Source: Acetobacter sp. 46_36
GTDB taxonomy: Bacteria > Pseudomonadota > Alphaproteobacteria > RF32 > CAG-239
Assembly (NCBI GenBank): GCA_001917135.1
Contig: MNTT01000013.1
Span: forward strand, 276,676-290,430
DNA length: 13,755 nt
Reading direction: 5' to 3'
Below, one piece after another: positions 1 to 7,015 of the stretch. A program made the translations under genes and the position numbers. Below the pieces are notes generated by a model. The model saw only the letters and a program-made list of their open reading frames with translations. It was not told where the DNA came from and did not search any database. Positions within the stretch are counted from its first letter, which is position 1. Each line of letters begins with the position of its first letter.

Positions 1-1
1 C

Positions 2-88
2 AAACAGCCTGATGCCGCCGTCAAATTTGACAAGGTGCAGCGCGTTTATGAAACCCTGCAACGGGAGCTGGCGCATAAAAACGCATAA
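2..88 (+). CDS. C-terminal end of an unidentified protein (partial)
   Basis: The window opens inside a plus-strand reading frame that runs 28 codons to a TAA at 86-88. The visible tail is charged and probably helical (it ends in ETLQRELAHKNA), with no motif that identifies a family. Two things suggest it is real rather than chance: the stop is followed about 85 bp later by a perfect 11-bp hairpin with a T-rich tail, and the gene would converge neatly on the minus-strand nifJ. The rest of the gene lies to the left of the window, so no function is proposed. Confidence 0.55.
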   Translation, partial: KQPDAAVKFDKVQRVYETLQRELAHKNA

Positions 89-173
89 CGTCAACCCTGG
101 CCAAAGCGTCTGTTATGTCCCAGGCACTCTTCCGGACAAATGTTCGCACAGCCCCAAACACTCTCACCAATCG

Positions 174-213
174 AAACGCCCGCGATAAAATCACGCGGGC
201 GTTTATTGTATTT
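174..213 (+). terminator. Rho-independent terminator of the left-edge gene
   Basis: A perfect 11-bp inverted repeat, AAACGCCCGCG at 174-184 and its complement at 194-204, encloses a 9-nt loop. It is followed by the T-rich tail TTTATTGTATTT. It lies 85 bp after the stop of the left-edge partial gene and would end plus-strand transcription before it enters nifJ antisense. Confidence 0.75.
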
Positions 214-248
214 CAAAAAGCCGCCTGTTCGTGAGAGCAGACGGCTTT
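214..248 (-). terminator. Rho-independent terminator of nifJ
   Basis: Read on the minus strand, AAAGCCGTCTG (248-238) pairs with CAGGCGGCTTT (227-217) through ten Watson-Crick pairs and one G-U wobble, around a 10-nt loop, and runs into a T-tract. On the plus strand the wobble becomes a C/A mismatch, so the structure is better suited to minus-strand transcripts, that is nifJ. A second stem with one wobble (336-326 with 290-280), lacking a U-tract, sits directly after the nifJ stop and may protect the 3' end of the mRNA. Confidence 0.75.
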
Positions 249-339
249 GGTGTCGGCGGTGAAGCCGGCTTTGGTATGTCAGCGGGGCGGGTTTGCAACG
301 AAAGAGTTTTTCTCTCCGGCGTGCGCCGCCCCGTTGATC

Positions 340-3300
340 TTAGACGTACTGGGACATATGTTCCAGCAGGCTCCGTTTTTCGTTAACGTTTTCCTGCGCT
401 TTGTTCAAAAGCGTTTCGTAACGTTCCGGATTAGCCTTCTTGACTACCTGGAAGCGGGTTTCGCTCGACATATAGTCGCTCAAAGGCTTGCTCGGCGCTT
501 TGGAATCAAGCATCAGCGGCGCCTTGCCTTCCTTGACGTTGTCCGGATTGTAACGGTACAGCGGCCATGAGCCGGTATCTACCGCTTCTTTCTGGTGGGT
601 CAGACCGTCAATCAGGTTGAAGCCCTGAGCGATACAGTGCGAGTAAGCAATGATGATGGACGGGCCGTCAAAAGCTTCGGCTTCGTTCATCGCCTTGATG
701 ACCTGCATGTCATTCGCGCCCATGGAAACCTGAGCAACATAGACATTGCCGTAAGACATGGCAATCATTGCCAGATCTTTCTTCGGCAGAGCCTTACCCG
801 CGGTAGCGAACTTCGCCGAAGCGCCCATCGGGGTTGCCTTGGACTGCTGGCCGCCGGTGTTGGAGTAAACGCCGGTATCCATTACCAGGATGTTGACGTT
901 CTTGCCGGACGCAATCGCGTGGTCAAGACCGCCGAAGCCGATGTCATAAGCCCAGCCGTCGCCGCCCAAAATCCAGACGGATTTCTTAATCAGGTAATCG
1001 GCGAGGTTGTCGAGCTCTTTGGCTTCCTTGCTGTTCATACCGGCCAGTCTGGCACGCAGAGCCTTGACGTTTTCACGCTGGGCGTCGATTTCGGCGTCCG
1101 TCTTCTGCGGGTTGGACATAATCTTTTCGGCAATGTCGCCCAGTTCAGACTTCAGGCCTTCAAGCAAAGCTTTGGCGGTTGCGGTCTGCTGGTCAATCGA
1201 GAAGCGCATGCCGAGACCGAATTCGGCGTTGTCTTCAAACAGCGAGTTCGCCCAAGCCGGACCGTGGCCCTTTTCGTCCTTGGTGTATGGCGTGGTCGGC
1301 AGGTTGCCGGAGTAAATCGAAGAGCAGCCGGTCGCGTTGGCAACAACCATGCGGTCGCCAAACAGCTGGGTCAGCAATTTAACATACGGGGTTTCGCCGC
1401 AGCCCGCGCAGGCGCCGGAGAATTCAAACAGCGGCTGAATCATCTGTGTGGTCTTGGGCAGGTTCTTCGCAACGTCGGTACGCTTTACGTACGGCAGGGT
1501 TTCAAAGAACTTCCAGTTGGCAACTTCGGCTTCGATATGGTTTTCGATATGATCCATATTGATAGCTTTCTTTTCCGGATCGGCTTTGTTCTTTGCCGGG
1601 CAGGCCGAGGTACAAATACCGCAGCCGGTGCAGTCTTCGGCCGAAATCTGCAGAATGAACTTCTTGCCGGCGAACTCTTTGCCTTTGTAGTCGGCGCGCT
1701 TCAGGCTTGCCGGAGCATTGGCGAGTTCTTCGTCAGAAGCCACTTTCATACGGATAACGCCGTGCGGGCAGACGATAGAGCATTTGCCGCACTGGATACA
1801 GGTTTCCGGATCCCATACCGGGATTTCGGTCGCGATGCAGCGCTTTTCGTACTGGGTCGTGCCGGTCGGCCAGGTGCCGTCGACAACGTCGGCAAAAGCG
1901 GATACCGGCAGCTGTTCGCCGCGGCCGGCAATGATTTCGCCGGTTACTTTCTGAATGAATTCAGGAGCGTCGGCCGGTACCGGAAGAGCGGTGTGCAGCG
2001 TCGAGGTCGGTTCCGCCGGAATAACGACTTCGTGCATGTGCGCCAGAGAAGCGTCAACCGCGGCAAAGTTCTTCTGAACAATCGCGTCGCCCTTCTTGGA
2101 ATAAGTCTTCTTAATCGCGTTCTTGATTTCCGCAATCGCCTGTTCGCGCGGCAGAATGTTGGAAATCGCGAAGAAGCACGCCTGCATGATGGTGTTGATG
2201 CGCTGGCCCATGCCGGTTTCGCGCGCAACTTCTACGGCGTTGATGGTGTAGAACTTCAGCTTCTTGTCGATAATCTGCTTCTGAACTTCATAAGTCAGGT
2301 GATTCCAGACTTCGTTTGCGTCATACGGCGCGTTCAACAGGAAGGTTGCGCCCGGTTTGGCGATGCCCAAGATGTCCACCTTGTTCATAAACTGGAACTG
2401 GTGGCAGGCAACGAAGTCAGCCTTGTTAATCAGGTAGGCGGACTTAATCGGGTTGTCGGAGAAGCGCAGGTGCGACGTCGTCATCGAGCCGGACTTGCGG
2501 CTGTCATAGACGAAGTAGCCCTGGCCGTACTTGCCGGCGTCTTCGGCGATAATCTTAATCGAGTTCTTGTTGGCGCCGACGGTACCGTCTGCACCCAGAC
2601 CGAAGAAGACGGCGCGGACAACGTCCTTGCCCTCGGTGTCGATGCTGTCGTCATAAGCCAGAGATTTGTGGGTTACGTCATCGTTTACGCCGACGGAGAA
2701 ACCGTTAACCGGGTTGGCGGATACGGCGTTGTCGAACACGGCCTTGACCATGCCCGGCGTGAACTCTTTGGAAGACAGACCGTAACGGCCGCCCAGAATC
2801 TTCGGCATGCTGATTTCGCCTGCCGCGGCAGCCTGCGCCAAAGTGGCGACAACGTCCAGATACAGCGGTTCGCCGGTTGCGCCGGACTCTTTGGTTCTGT
2901 CAAGTACGGAAACGACTTTCGCCGATTTCGGCAGAGCGGCAACAAATGCCTTGACCGGGAACGGACGATACAGATGTACTTTCAGAACGCCGAGCTTCTG
3001 ACCCTGCGCGTTCAGGTAGTCAATCGTTTCCTGAACGGTTTCGGCGCCGGAGCCCATAATGACGATAACCTGTTCGGCATCAGCCGCGCCGTAGTATTCA
3101 ACAATGTGATACTGGCGGCCGGAGATTTTGGCGAACTTGTCCATTTCTTCCTGAACGATGCCGGGAACGGCGTCATAATATTTGTTGGAAGCTTCGCGGC
3201 CCTGGAAGAAGACGTCCGGGTTCTGCGCCGTACCGCGGATGACCGGGGATTCCGGACGCAGCGCGTGTTTGGCGTTGAACTGGTAGTCTACGCCTTCGAG

Positions 3301-3885
3301 CATGGCGCGGAGGTCGTCGTCAGACAGCAGTTTGATTTTCTTGATTTCGTGCGAGGTGCGGAAACCGTCAAAGAAGTGCATGAACGGAACGCGCGAACGC
3401 AGCGTCGAAGTCTGCGCAATCGCGGCCATGTCGTGCGCTTCCTGCACCGAGTTGGAGCAGAGCATCGCAAAACCGGTCTGGCGGCAGCTCATAACGTCAG
3501 TGTGGTCGCCGAAAATCGACAACGCGTGGTACGCGAGCGAACGGGCGGCGACATGCATGACGAACGGAGAAAGTTCGCCGGCGATTTTGTACATATTCGG
3601 AATCATCAGGAGCAAACCCTGAGAAGCCGTAAAGGTGGTGGTCAAAGAACCGGCCTGCAGGGAGCCGTGGCATGCGCCGGCGGCACCGGCTTCGGACTGC
3701 ATTTCCTGCACGTCCGGAACCACGCCCCAGAGGTTCTTCTGTTTGGCCGCAGACCACGCATCCGCCCATTCGCCCATCGGAGAAGACGGGGTAATCGGGT
3801 AGATAACGCAGACTTCGTTCATGCGGTGGGCAACCGAAGCGGCCGCTTCGTTCCCGTCCATCATTTTCATTTTCACATCTGACAT
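340..3885 (-). CDS. nifJ: Pyruvate:ferredoxin (flavodoxin) oxidoreductase, single-chain
   Basis: Cytoplasmic enzyme converting pyruvate, CoA and oxidised ferredoxin to acetyl-CoA, CO2 and reduced ferredoxin. At 1181 residues it has the usual length of the fused homodimeric form. The N-terminal pyruvate-binding domain carries YPITPSSPMGEWAD near residues 29-42. Two ferredoxin-like 4Fe-4S motifs follow: Cys 696, 699, 702, 706 and Cys 752, 755, 758, 762. The C-terminal thiamine diphosphate domain holds the proximal-cluster cysteines 826, 829, 854 (by position) and 1084, the GDG motif at 975-977 and VMDTGVYSNTGGQQS after it. All expected cofactor ligands are present and the frame is intact. The start at 3885 is supported by AAGGA seven bases upstream. 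It stands alone, with a terminator after it and a long gap before it. A 1095-codon open frame on the opposite strand mirrors it and is a codon-bias shadow. The family assignment is very secure; the preferred electron carrier (ferredoxin or flavodoxin) cannot be told. Confidence 0.98.
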   Translation of the reverse strand: MSDVKMKMMDGNEAAASVAHRMNEVCVIYPITPSSPMGEWADAWSAAKQKNLWGVVPDVQEMQSEAGAAGACHGSLQAGSLTTTFTASQGLLLMIPNMYKIAGELSPFVMHVAARSLAYHALSIFGDHTDVMSCRQTGFAMLCSNSVQEAHDMAAIAQTSTLRSRVPFMHFFDGFRTSHEIKKIKLLSDDDLRAMLEGVDYQFNAKHALRPESPVIRGTAQNPDVFFQGREASNKYYDAVPGIVQEEMDKFAKISGRQYHIVEYYGAADAEQVIVIMGSGAETVQETIDYLNAQGQKLGVLKVHLYRPFPVKAFVAALPKSAKVVSVLDRTKESGATGEPLYLDVVATLAQAAAAGEISMPKILGGRYGLSSKEFTPGMVKAVFDNAVSANPVNGFSVGVNDDVTHKSLAYDDSIDTEGKDVVRAVFFGLGADGTVGANKNSIKIIAEDAGKYGQGYFVYDSRKSGSMTTSHLRFSDNPIKSAYLINKADFVACHQFQFMNKVDILGIAKPGATFLLNAPYDANEVWNHLTYEVQKQIIDKKLKFYTINAVEVARETGMGQRINTIMQACFFAISNILPREQAIAEIKNAIKKTYSKKGDAIVQKNFAAVDASLAHMHEVVIPAEPTSTLHTALPVPADAPEFIQKVTGEIIAGRGEQLPVSAFADVVDGTWPTGTTQYEKRCIATEIPVWDPETCIQCGKCSIVCPHGVIRMKVASDEELANAPASLKRADYKGKEFAGKKFILQISAEDCTGCGICTSACPAKNKADPEKKAINMDHIENHIEAEVANWKFFETLPYVKRTDVAKNLPKTTQMIQPLFEFSGACAGCGETPYVKLLTQLFGDRMVVANATGCSSIYSGNLPTTPYTKDEKGHGPAWANSLFEDNAEFGLGMRFSIDQQTATAKALLEGLKSELGDIAEKIMSNPQKTDAEIDAQRENVKALRARLAGMNSKEAKELDNLADYLIKKSVWILGGDGWAYDIGFGGLDHAIASGKNVNILVMDTGVYSNTGGQQSKATPMGASAKFATAGKALPKKDLAMIAMSYGNVYVAQVSMGANDMQVIKAMNEAEAFDGPSIIIAYSHCIAQGFNLIDGLTHQKEAVDTGSWPLYRYNPDNVKEGKAPLMLDSKAPSKPLSDYMSSETRFQVVKKANPERYETLLNKAQENVNEKRSLLEHMSQYV

Positions 3886-4455
3886 TTAAATATCCTTAAA
3901 TTAGAGTTTAAGTTGTGTTGTCGGGCAGTCCGGCTTTGGCGGGGCTTTGCGGGGTGCGGCCGTCTTCCGCAGCATCCGTTATGGTGCGGCGAATTCCGGC
4001 TGCGGATAAACGCAGGCTTTCGTCCGCCGTGTTCCCTGCGGGAGCGGCAGAGCCGAAAACGCGGGCTTTTGTCTGCCGGAGCCCTTTGCAGGGGCGGCAG
4101 GGCCGGGCGTTTTTACCACGACACAAAGCGCCGGAGTCATCCGCCGGCTGTCCGTTATTATCATTTTATCGCGGCTTTATTTAGCATAACGGCAGAAAAA
4201 TGCAAGGATTTTTTCTGCCTTTTCCCCGATTTTCGGAAGGCGGGGATATGGGGCTGGACAGGCGCGGGGAGGCGGAAGGCGCAGGAAAAGTCGCCGAGGG
4301 AAAGAGATGAGCGCAGGGCGGGAGCGGGGAAAGGTGCTTGTGGGAGAGTGGGGCTATGTGCGGTGTAGCGGCGGAATGGAGGGGCTGTGTTGCGGCGAAA
4401 CGTGCGGCACGGAGAGCCGGGCAGGTACAGAGGTGCGCAGGGGAAAAGCAATTTG
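3886..4455. other. Long gene-free stretch upstream of nifJ
   Basis: About 570 bp with no convincing gene. Several open frames exist on both strands, but they are low-complexity, rich in Arg, Gly, Ala and Cys, and lack ribosome binding sites. The stretch holds the nifJ Shine-Dalgarno (AAGGA, about 3892-3896 on the minus strand), a small palindrome CTGCGGATAAACGCAG at 3999-4014, and the 4191-4219 hairpin. The part at 4240-4450 is strongly G-rich on the plus strand. I could not identify a convincing nifJ promoter. An AT-rich patch at 4155-4190, containing TGATAAT on the minus strand, is the best place to look, but it has no good -35 box. Confidence 0.6.
4191..4224 (+). terminator. Hairpin with T-tract, possible terminator
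   Basis: GGCAGAAAAA at 4191-4200 pairs perfectly with TTTTTCTGCC at 4210-4219 around a 9-nt loop and is followed by TTTT. It looks like a plus-strand terminator, yet no plus-strand gene is recognised before it. It could instead end or stabilise the minus-strand transcript of the glycosyltransferase gene that stops at 4456, but no U-tract follows on that side. Confidence 0.4.
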
Positions 4456-6561
4456 TTATTTTAGGGCGAGAGCAGCAAGTTTTGCAAAGTTATCTGTTGC
4501 CGGGCTTCCCGCAGCGGTGTTTTCGGGCCAGGTCCGGCACATGTGCACGTTGCTCAGCGACTGCAGGGAATGTTTGTAAACTTCGGAAAGTTTGCGATAT
4601 GAATTGTCCAGCAAATAGACTTCTTTTCCCAGCAGCGCTGCGGCAATGCCGACGTGCAGACGGTCGGTGATGACGGTTTGCACGCTGTCAACCACGCTCA
4701 GCATGAGCATAGCCGAAAAGGCGATGTGTTCCCGGGAAGATTTGACGGAGCCGCCGCCCATGGCCGAGAGGTCAATATCGCCCTGAGGGCAGATGACACC
4801 CGGCTTTTTTTCGCAGTCGTTGCGCAGAAAAATGCCGACATCTTTGCCGGGGGCGTAATTTTGGCGAATTGTATTAACCATATAAAAATCGGAGTAAGGG
4901 ATATTCAGGCTGTCGGGCGTCAGAATGTCCTTTTGCAGACGCAGCGCCATATCGTGGTCCAAGATGATTTTTGCTTTTGTCCGGGCGCTGACCAGATAAT
5001 TATAAGACTGCTCTTCCCGGCAGAACACGACGAAACGTTCATCCAGAATCTCCAGCAACTTGCCGCATTGGTAAAAACTGCTGGGCAAAATGATAATTTT
5101 GGCAGCACGGGCGAAAAGAGGGAGCATATTAACGTAACTTTTTTCATAATCGGGAATCCATGCGCCGCCCCCGCCGTAAACAACGGTATCGCCGGCGGCG
5201 ACGGAACAGCCTTTTTCGCCAAACAGGGTACAGGGCAGATTGTTTTGGGCGAAAAATTGCAGGGTTGCTGCGCCAATGAGCATATCTCCGAGGTTTCCGG
5301 GGTTGGGAATATAGGTGAAACGGCCGGCTTTTTTCAATTCGTTAAGCAGCGCCGTGTTATCTATATCCAGCGGACGGAAATTGCGGGCGTCCAGTTTCAT
5401 CCCGCCGGGAGCGGCATAGTACGCCTTTTTGCTTTTAAACAGCGGCAGGCCGAATAATTCCCGGCGGATGCAATCTTCAGTATATCGTACGGAGAAAACT
5501 TTTATGCCCAAGAAATAAATTTTCCGGCACGATGACTTTTTTTTTATTTTTATGAATATGTTTCGGCGCTGCGGCTCTTTGGCGTCGGGAAGCTGGGGTG
5601 AGATTTCATGCTTATATCTCCATATCAGATATTTATAGGTTAAATATCTCGGCAGCTTATGGCCGCGGGGCTGCAGAAGCCCTTTTTGCTCCAGATCCTG
5701 CAATTCGGCGGCAAATGTGCGGAACATCTGTTCCCTGACGGGGGCCGGCGACCGTCTGCATCTCCCCAACTGTTGTTTGAGGAGGGAGGGGATAAGGCGG
5801 GTCTTCATGGCGGAGAATTCCGCCTGCAAACCGTCTTGGCGGAGAATGCCGTACAGAAAATCTATGCCGCGGCGGTAGTCTTTGATTTGTTGCGGTTTGG
5901 GGACAGATTGCGTGATAGATTCGGAATTTGCAGTTTGAAAATAAAGCGGTACGTCAATGATGACGGTGCGCGGCTTTTGGGCTAAGAGCGCAAAAACATA
6001 GGGATAATCTTCAAACTGAATGTGCGGAATAAACTCTGTCCCCCGAAGCAGGGACTTCCGGAAAAGCTTTGTCCATGCCGTGCAGTAAATTTTGTGTTTT
6101 TTGCCTTTGGATGTCCCATGGAAAAACGGGTCGGAAGTAACTTTTACGGGAATGCCGTCAGGATTATAGCGCGTTTGCTGTTGCTGCTCCCCGCTTTTAT
6201 GATAAATATATGCGAAACTGACCATGTCGGCCTGATGCTGCAGCGCCAGAGCGTGGGTTATTTCCAAAAGCTGAGGGTGAATGAAGTCATCGGAATCGAG
6301 GAAGTAAATAAAATTTCCCCGTGCCAGTTTCAAGCCGTTGTTGCGAGCCATGGAAAGCCCCTGGTTTTGCTGGGTGAGGATTTTGATGCGGGAATCTTTT
6401 GCTGCGTAGTCTGCCAGAATTTCGCCGCAGCTGTCGGGAGAGCCGTCGTTGACACAGATTGCCTCAAAGTCGGAAAAAGTCTGGCTGAGGACGGAATCCA
6501 GGCAGCGCGGTAAGTATTTTTCCACTTTGTAACATGGGATAATTATTGAGATTTCCGGCAT
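4456..6561 (-). CDS. GT2 glycosyltransferase fused to polysaccharide pyruvyl transferase
   Basis: A 701-residue two-domain protein, probably acting at the cytoplasmic face of the inner membrane in surface-glycan assembly. Residues 1 to about 250 are a GT-A family 2 glycosyltransferase: ISIIIPCYKVEKYLPRCLDS at 4-23, NDGS at 38-41, QNQGLSMARNNG at 65-76 and the metal/nucleotide-sugar motif DSDD at 89-92. A basic middle region has two similar strand motifs (YFLGIKVF and ELFGLPLF) of the sort often seen as linkers. Residues from about 410 to the end match the polysaccharide pyruvyl transferase family: NPGNLGDM at 420-427, YGGGGAW ending at 468, and TDRLHVGIAAALLGK with DRLH at 633-636. The start at 6561 is chosen because AAAGGA lies six bases upstream and the GT2 core begins at once. 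The frame stays open to 6819, but that extension crosses the inverted-repeat element and lacks a ribosome site. Donor sugar and acceptor are unknown. Confidence 0.9.
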   Translation of the reverse strand: MPEISIIIPCYKVEKYLPRCLDSVLSQTFSDFEAICVNDGSPDSCGEILADYAAKDSRIKILTQQNQGLSMARNNGLKLARGNFIYFLDSDDFIHPQLLEITHALALQHQADMVSFAYIYHKSGEQQQQTRYNPDGIPVKVTSDPFFHGTSKGKKHKIYCTAWTKLFRKSLLRGTEFIPHIQFEDYPYVFALLAQKPRTVIIDVPLYFQTANSESITQSVPKPQQIKDYRRGIDFLYGILRQDGLQAEFSAMKTRLIPSLLKQQLGRCRRSPAPVREQMFRTFAAELQDLEQKGLLQPRGHKLPRYLTYKYLIWRYKHEISPQLPDAKEPQRRNIFIKIKKKSSCRKIYFLGIKVFSVRYTEDCIRRELFGLPLFKSKKAYYAAPGGMKLDARNFRPLDIDNTALLNELKKAGRFTYIPNPGNLGDMLIGAATLQFFAQNNLPCTLFGEKGCSVAAGDTVVYGGGGAWIPDYEKSYVNMLPLFARAAKIIILPSSFYQCGKLLEILDERFVVFCREEQSYNYLVSARTKAKIILDHDMALRLQKDILTPDSLNIPYSDFYMVNTIRQNYAPGKDVGIFLRNDCEKKPGVICPQGDIDLSAMGGGSVKSSREHIAFSAMLMLSVVDSVQTVITDRLHVGIAAALLGKEVYLLDNSYRKLSEVYKHSLQSLSNVHMCRTWPENTAAGSPATDNFAKLAALALK

Positions 6562-6590
6562 TCTGCGTCCTTTCTGTCTGTAGATTTTTA

Positions 6591-6704
6591 ACGACCCTTT
6601 TATTTCTACAGTCAAAATCCGTCCCCGTCTATCTTGAAATGCCGGTTTTCCACCGAAGAAAAGGCAGCCAAACAATGCGGAAACTGTAGAAATAAAAGGG
6701 TCGT
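6591..6704. mobile_element. MITE-like element with 22-bp perfect terminal inverted repeats
   Basis: The 22 bases at 6591-6612 (starting ACGACCCTTTTATTTC) are the exact reverse complement of 6683-6704, with a 70-bp interior that encodes nothing recognisable. The element is flanked on both sides by TTTTTA (6585-6590 and 6705-6710), which fits a 6-bp target duplication. Size, perfect ends, flanking repeat and lack of a transposase match a miniature inverted-repeat transposable element. It sits 29 bp upstream of the GT2-pyruvyl transferase start codon, within its leader or promoter. Caution: the flank is a T-run, so the duplication could be chance. The structure may also act as a large mRNA stem or regulatory palindrome. 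Confidence 0.7.
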
Positions 6705-6825
6705 TTTTTATCAGCATTTTTTTACAAGAGAAATATGCTTGGCGTTCGGCGGGCGTTGGGGAACGGACAGGGTCGAATAACCGGAATTGCAAAATCTTTT
6801 TGACAGTATAACGGTGCAATATCTA

Positions 6826-6854
6826 TTGACGGGCTTTTACGGGTATGTTATCTG
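6826..6854 (+). promoter_or_regulatory. Candidate sigma70-type promoter of the ankyrin-repeat gene
   Basis: TTGACG at 6826-6831 and TATCTG at 6849-6854 are separated by 17 bases. Transcription would start near 6861, just before a set of direct repeats, giving a leader of roughly 155 nt before the start codon at 7016. Another TTGACA at 6800-6805 has no good -10 partner. This assignment rests on consensus matching only. Confidence 0.35.
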
Positions 6855-6867
6855 TCTCTGACAGACG

Positions 6868-6959
6868 GCGTATGTTTCGGAAAGGGTTTATAAGCAGCGT
6901 ATGTTTCGGAGAGAATTTATAAGCGGCGAATATATCCGGAAGTAACGTATGTGTCCGAA
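6868..6959 (+). repeat. Four short direct repeats in the ankyrin-gene leader
   Basis: Two adjacent 29-bp imperfect copies occur at 6868-6896 and 6897-6925, each with GTATGTTTCGGA and TTATAAGC. They are followed by two more diverged cores, GAATATATCCGGA at 6928-6940 and GTATGTGTCCGAA at 6947-6959. Core starts are spaced 29, 29 and 19 bp. Placed between a candidate promoter and the start codon, they could bind a regulator, but they could equally be a decaying tandem repeat. Confidence 0.6.
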
Positions 6960-7015
6960 TGTGACGGAAATATGCGGCAGGCCGGTGGCGTCTGGTGTGA
7001 ATGGCGGAGGCAGAG

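Larger units (their letters stand above)
6705..7015. other. Divergent intergenic region between the GT2 and ankyrin genes
   Basis: About 310 bp lie between the inverted-repeat element and the ankyrin-gene start. Apart from the direct repeats and the candidate plus-strand promoter, it holds the open extension of the GT2 frame up to 6819, which has no ribosome site and no recognisable domain. A minus-strand TATACT (6811-6806) could be a -10 box for the glycosyltransferase but lacks a good -35. GGAGG at 7006-7010 is the ribosome binding site of the next gene. Confidence 0.55.

Noticed and set aside
595..3882. 1095-codon open frame on the plus strand
   Set aside because: It lies exactly antisense to nifJ, has no ribosome site and no recognisable domain. 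It results from the codon bias of a long gene.
3908..4126. 72-codon minus-strand frame directly before nifJ
   Set aside because: No ribosome site, low-complexity Arg/Ala/Gly composition and competing open frames on the other strand.
6562..6819. N-terminal extension of the GT2 frame by 86 codons
   Set aside because: It crosses the inverted-repeat element, precedes a good ribosome site at the inner start 6561, and adds nothing found in GT2 proteins.
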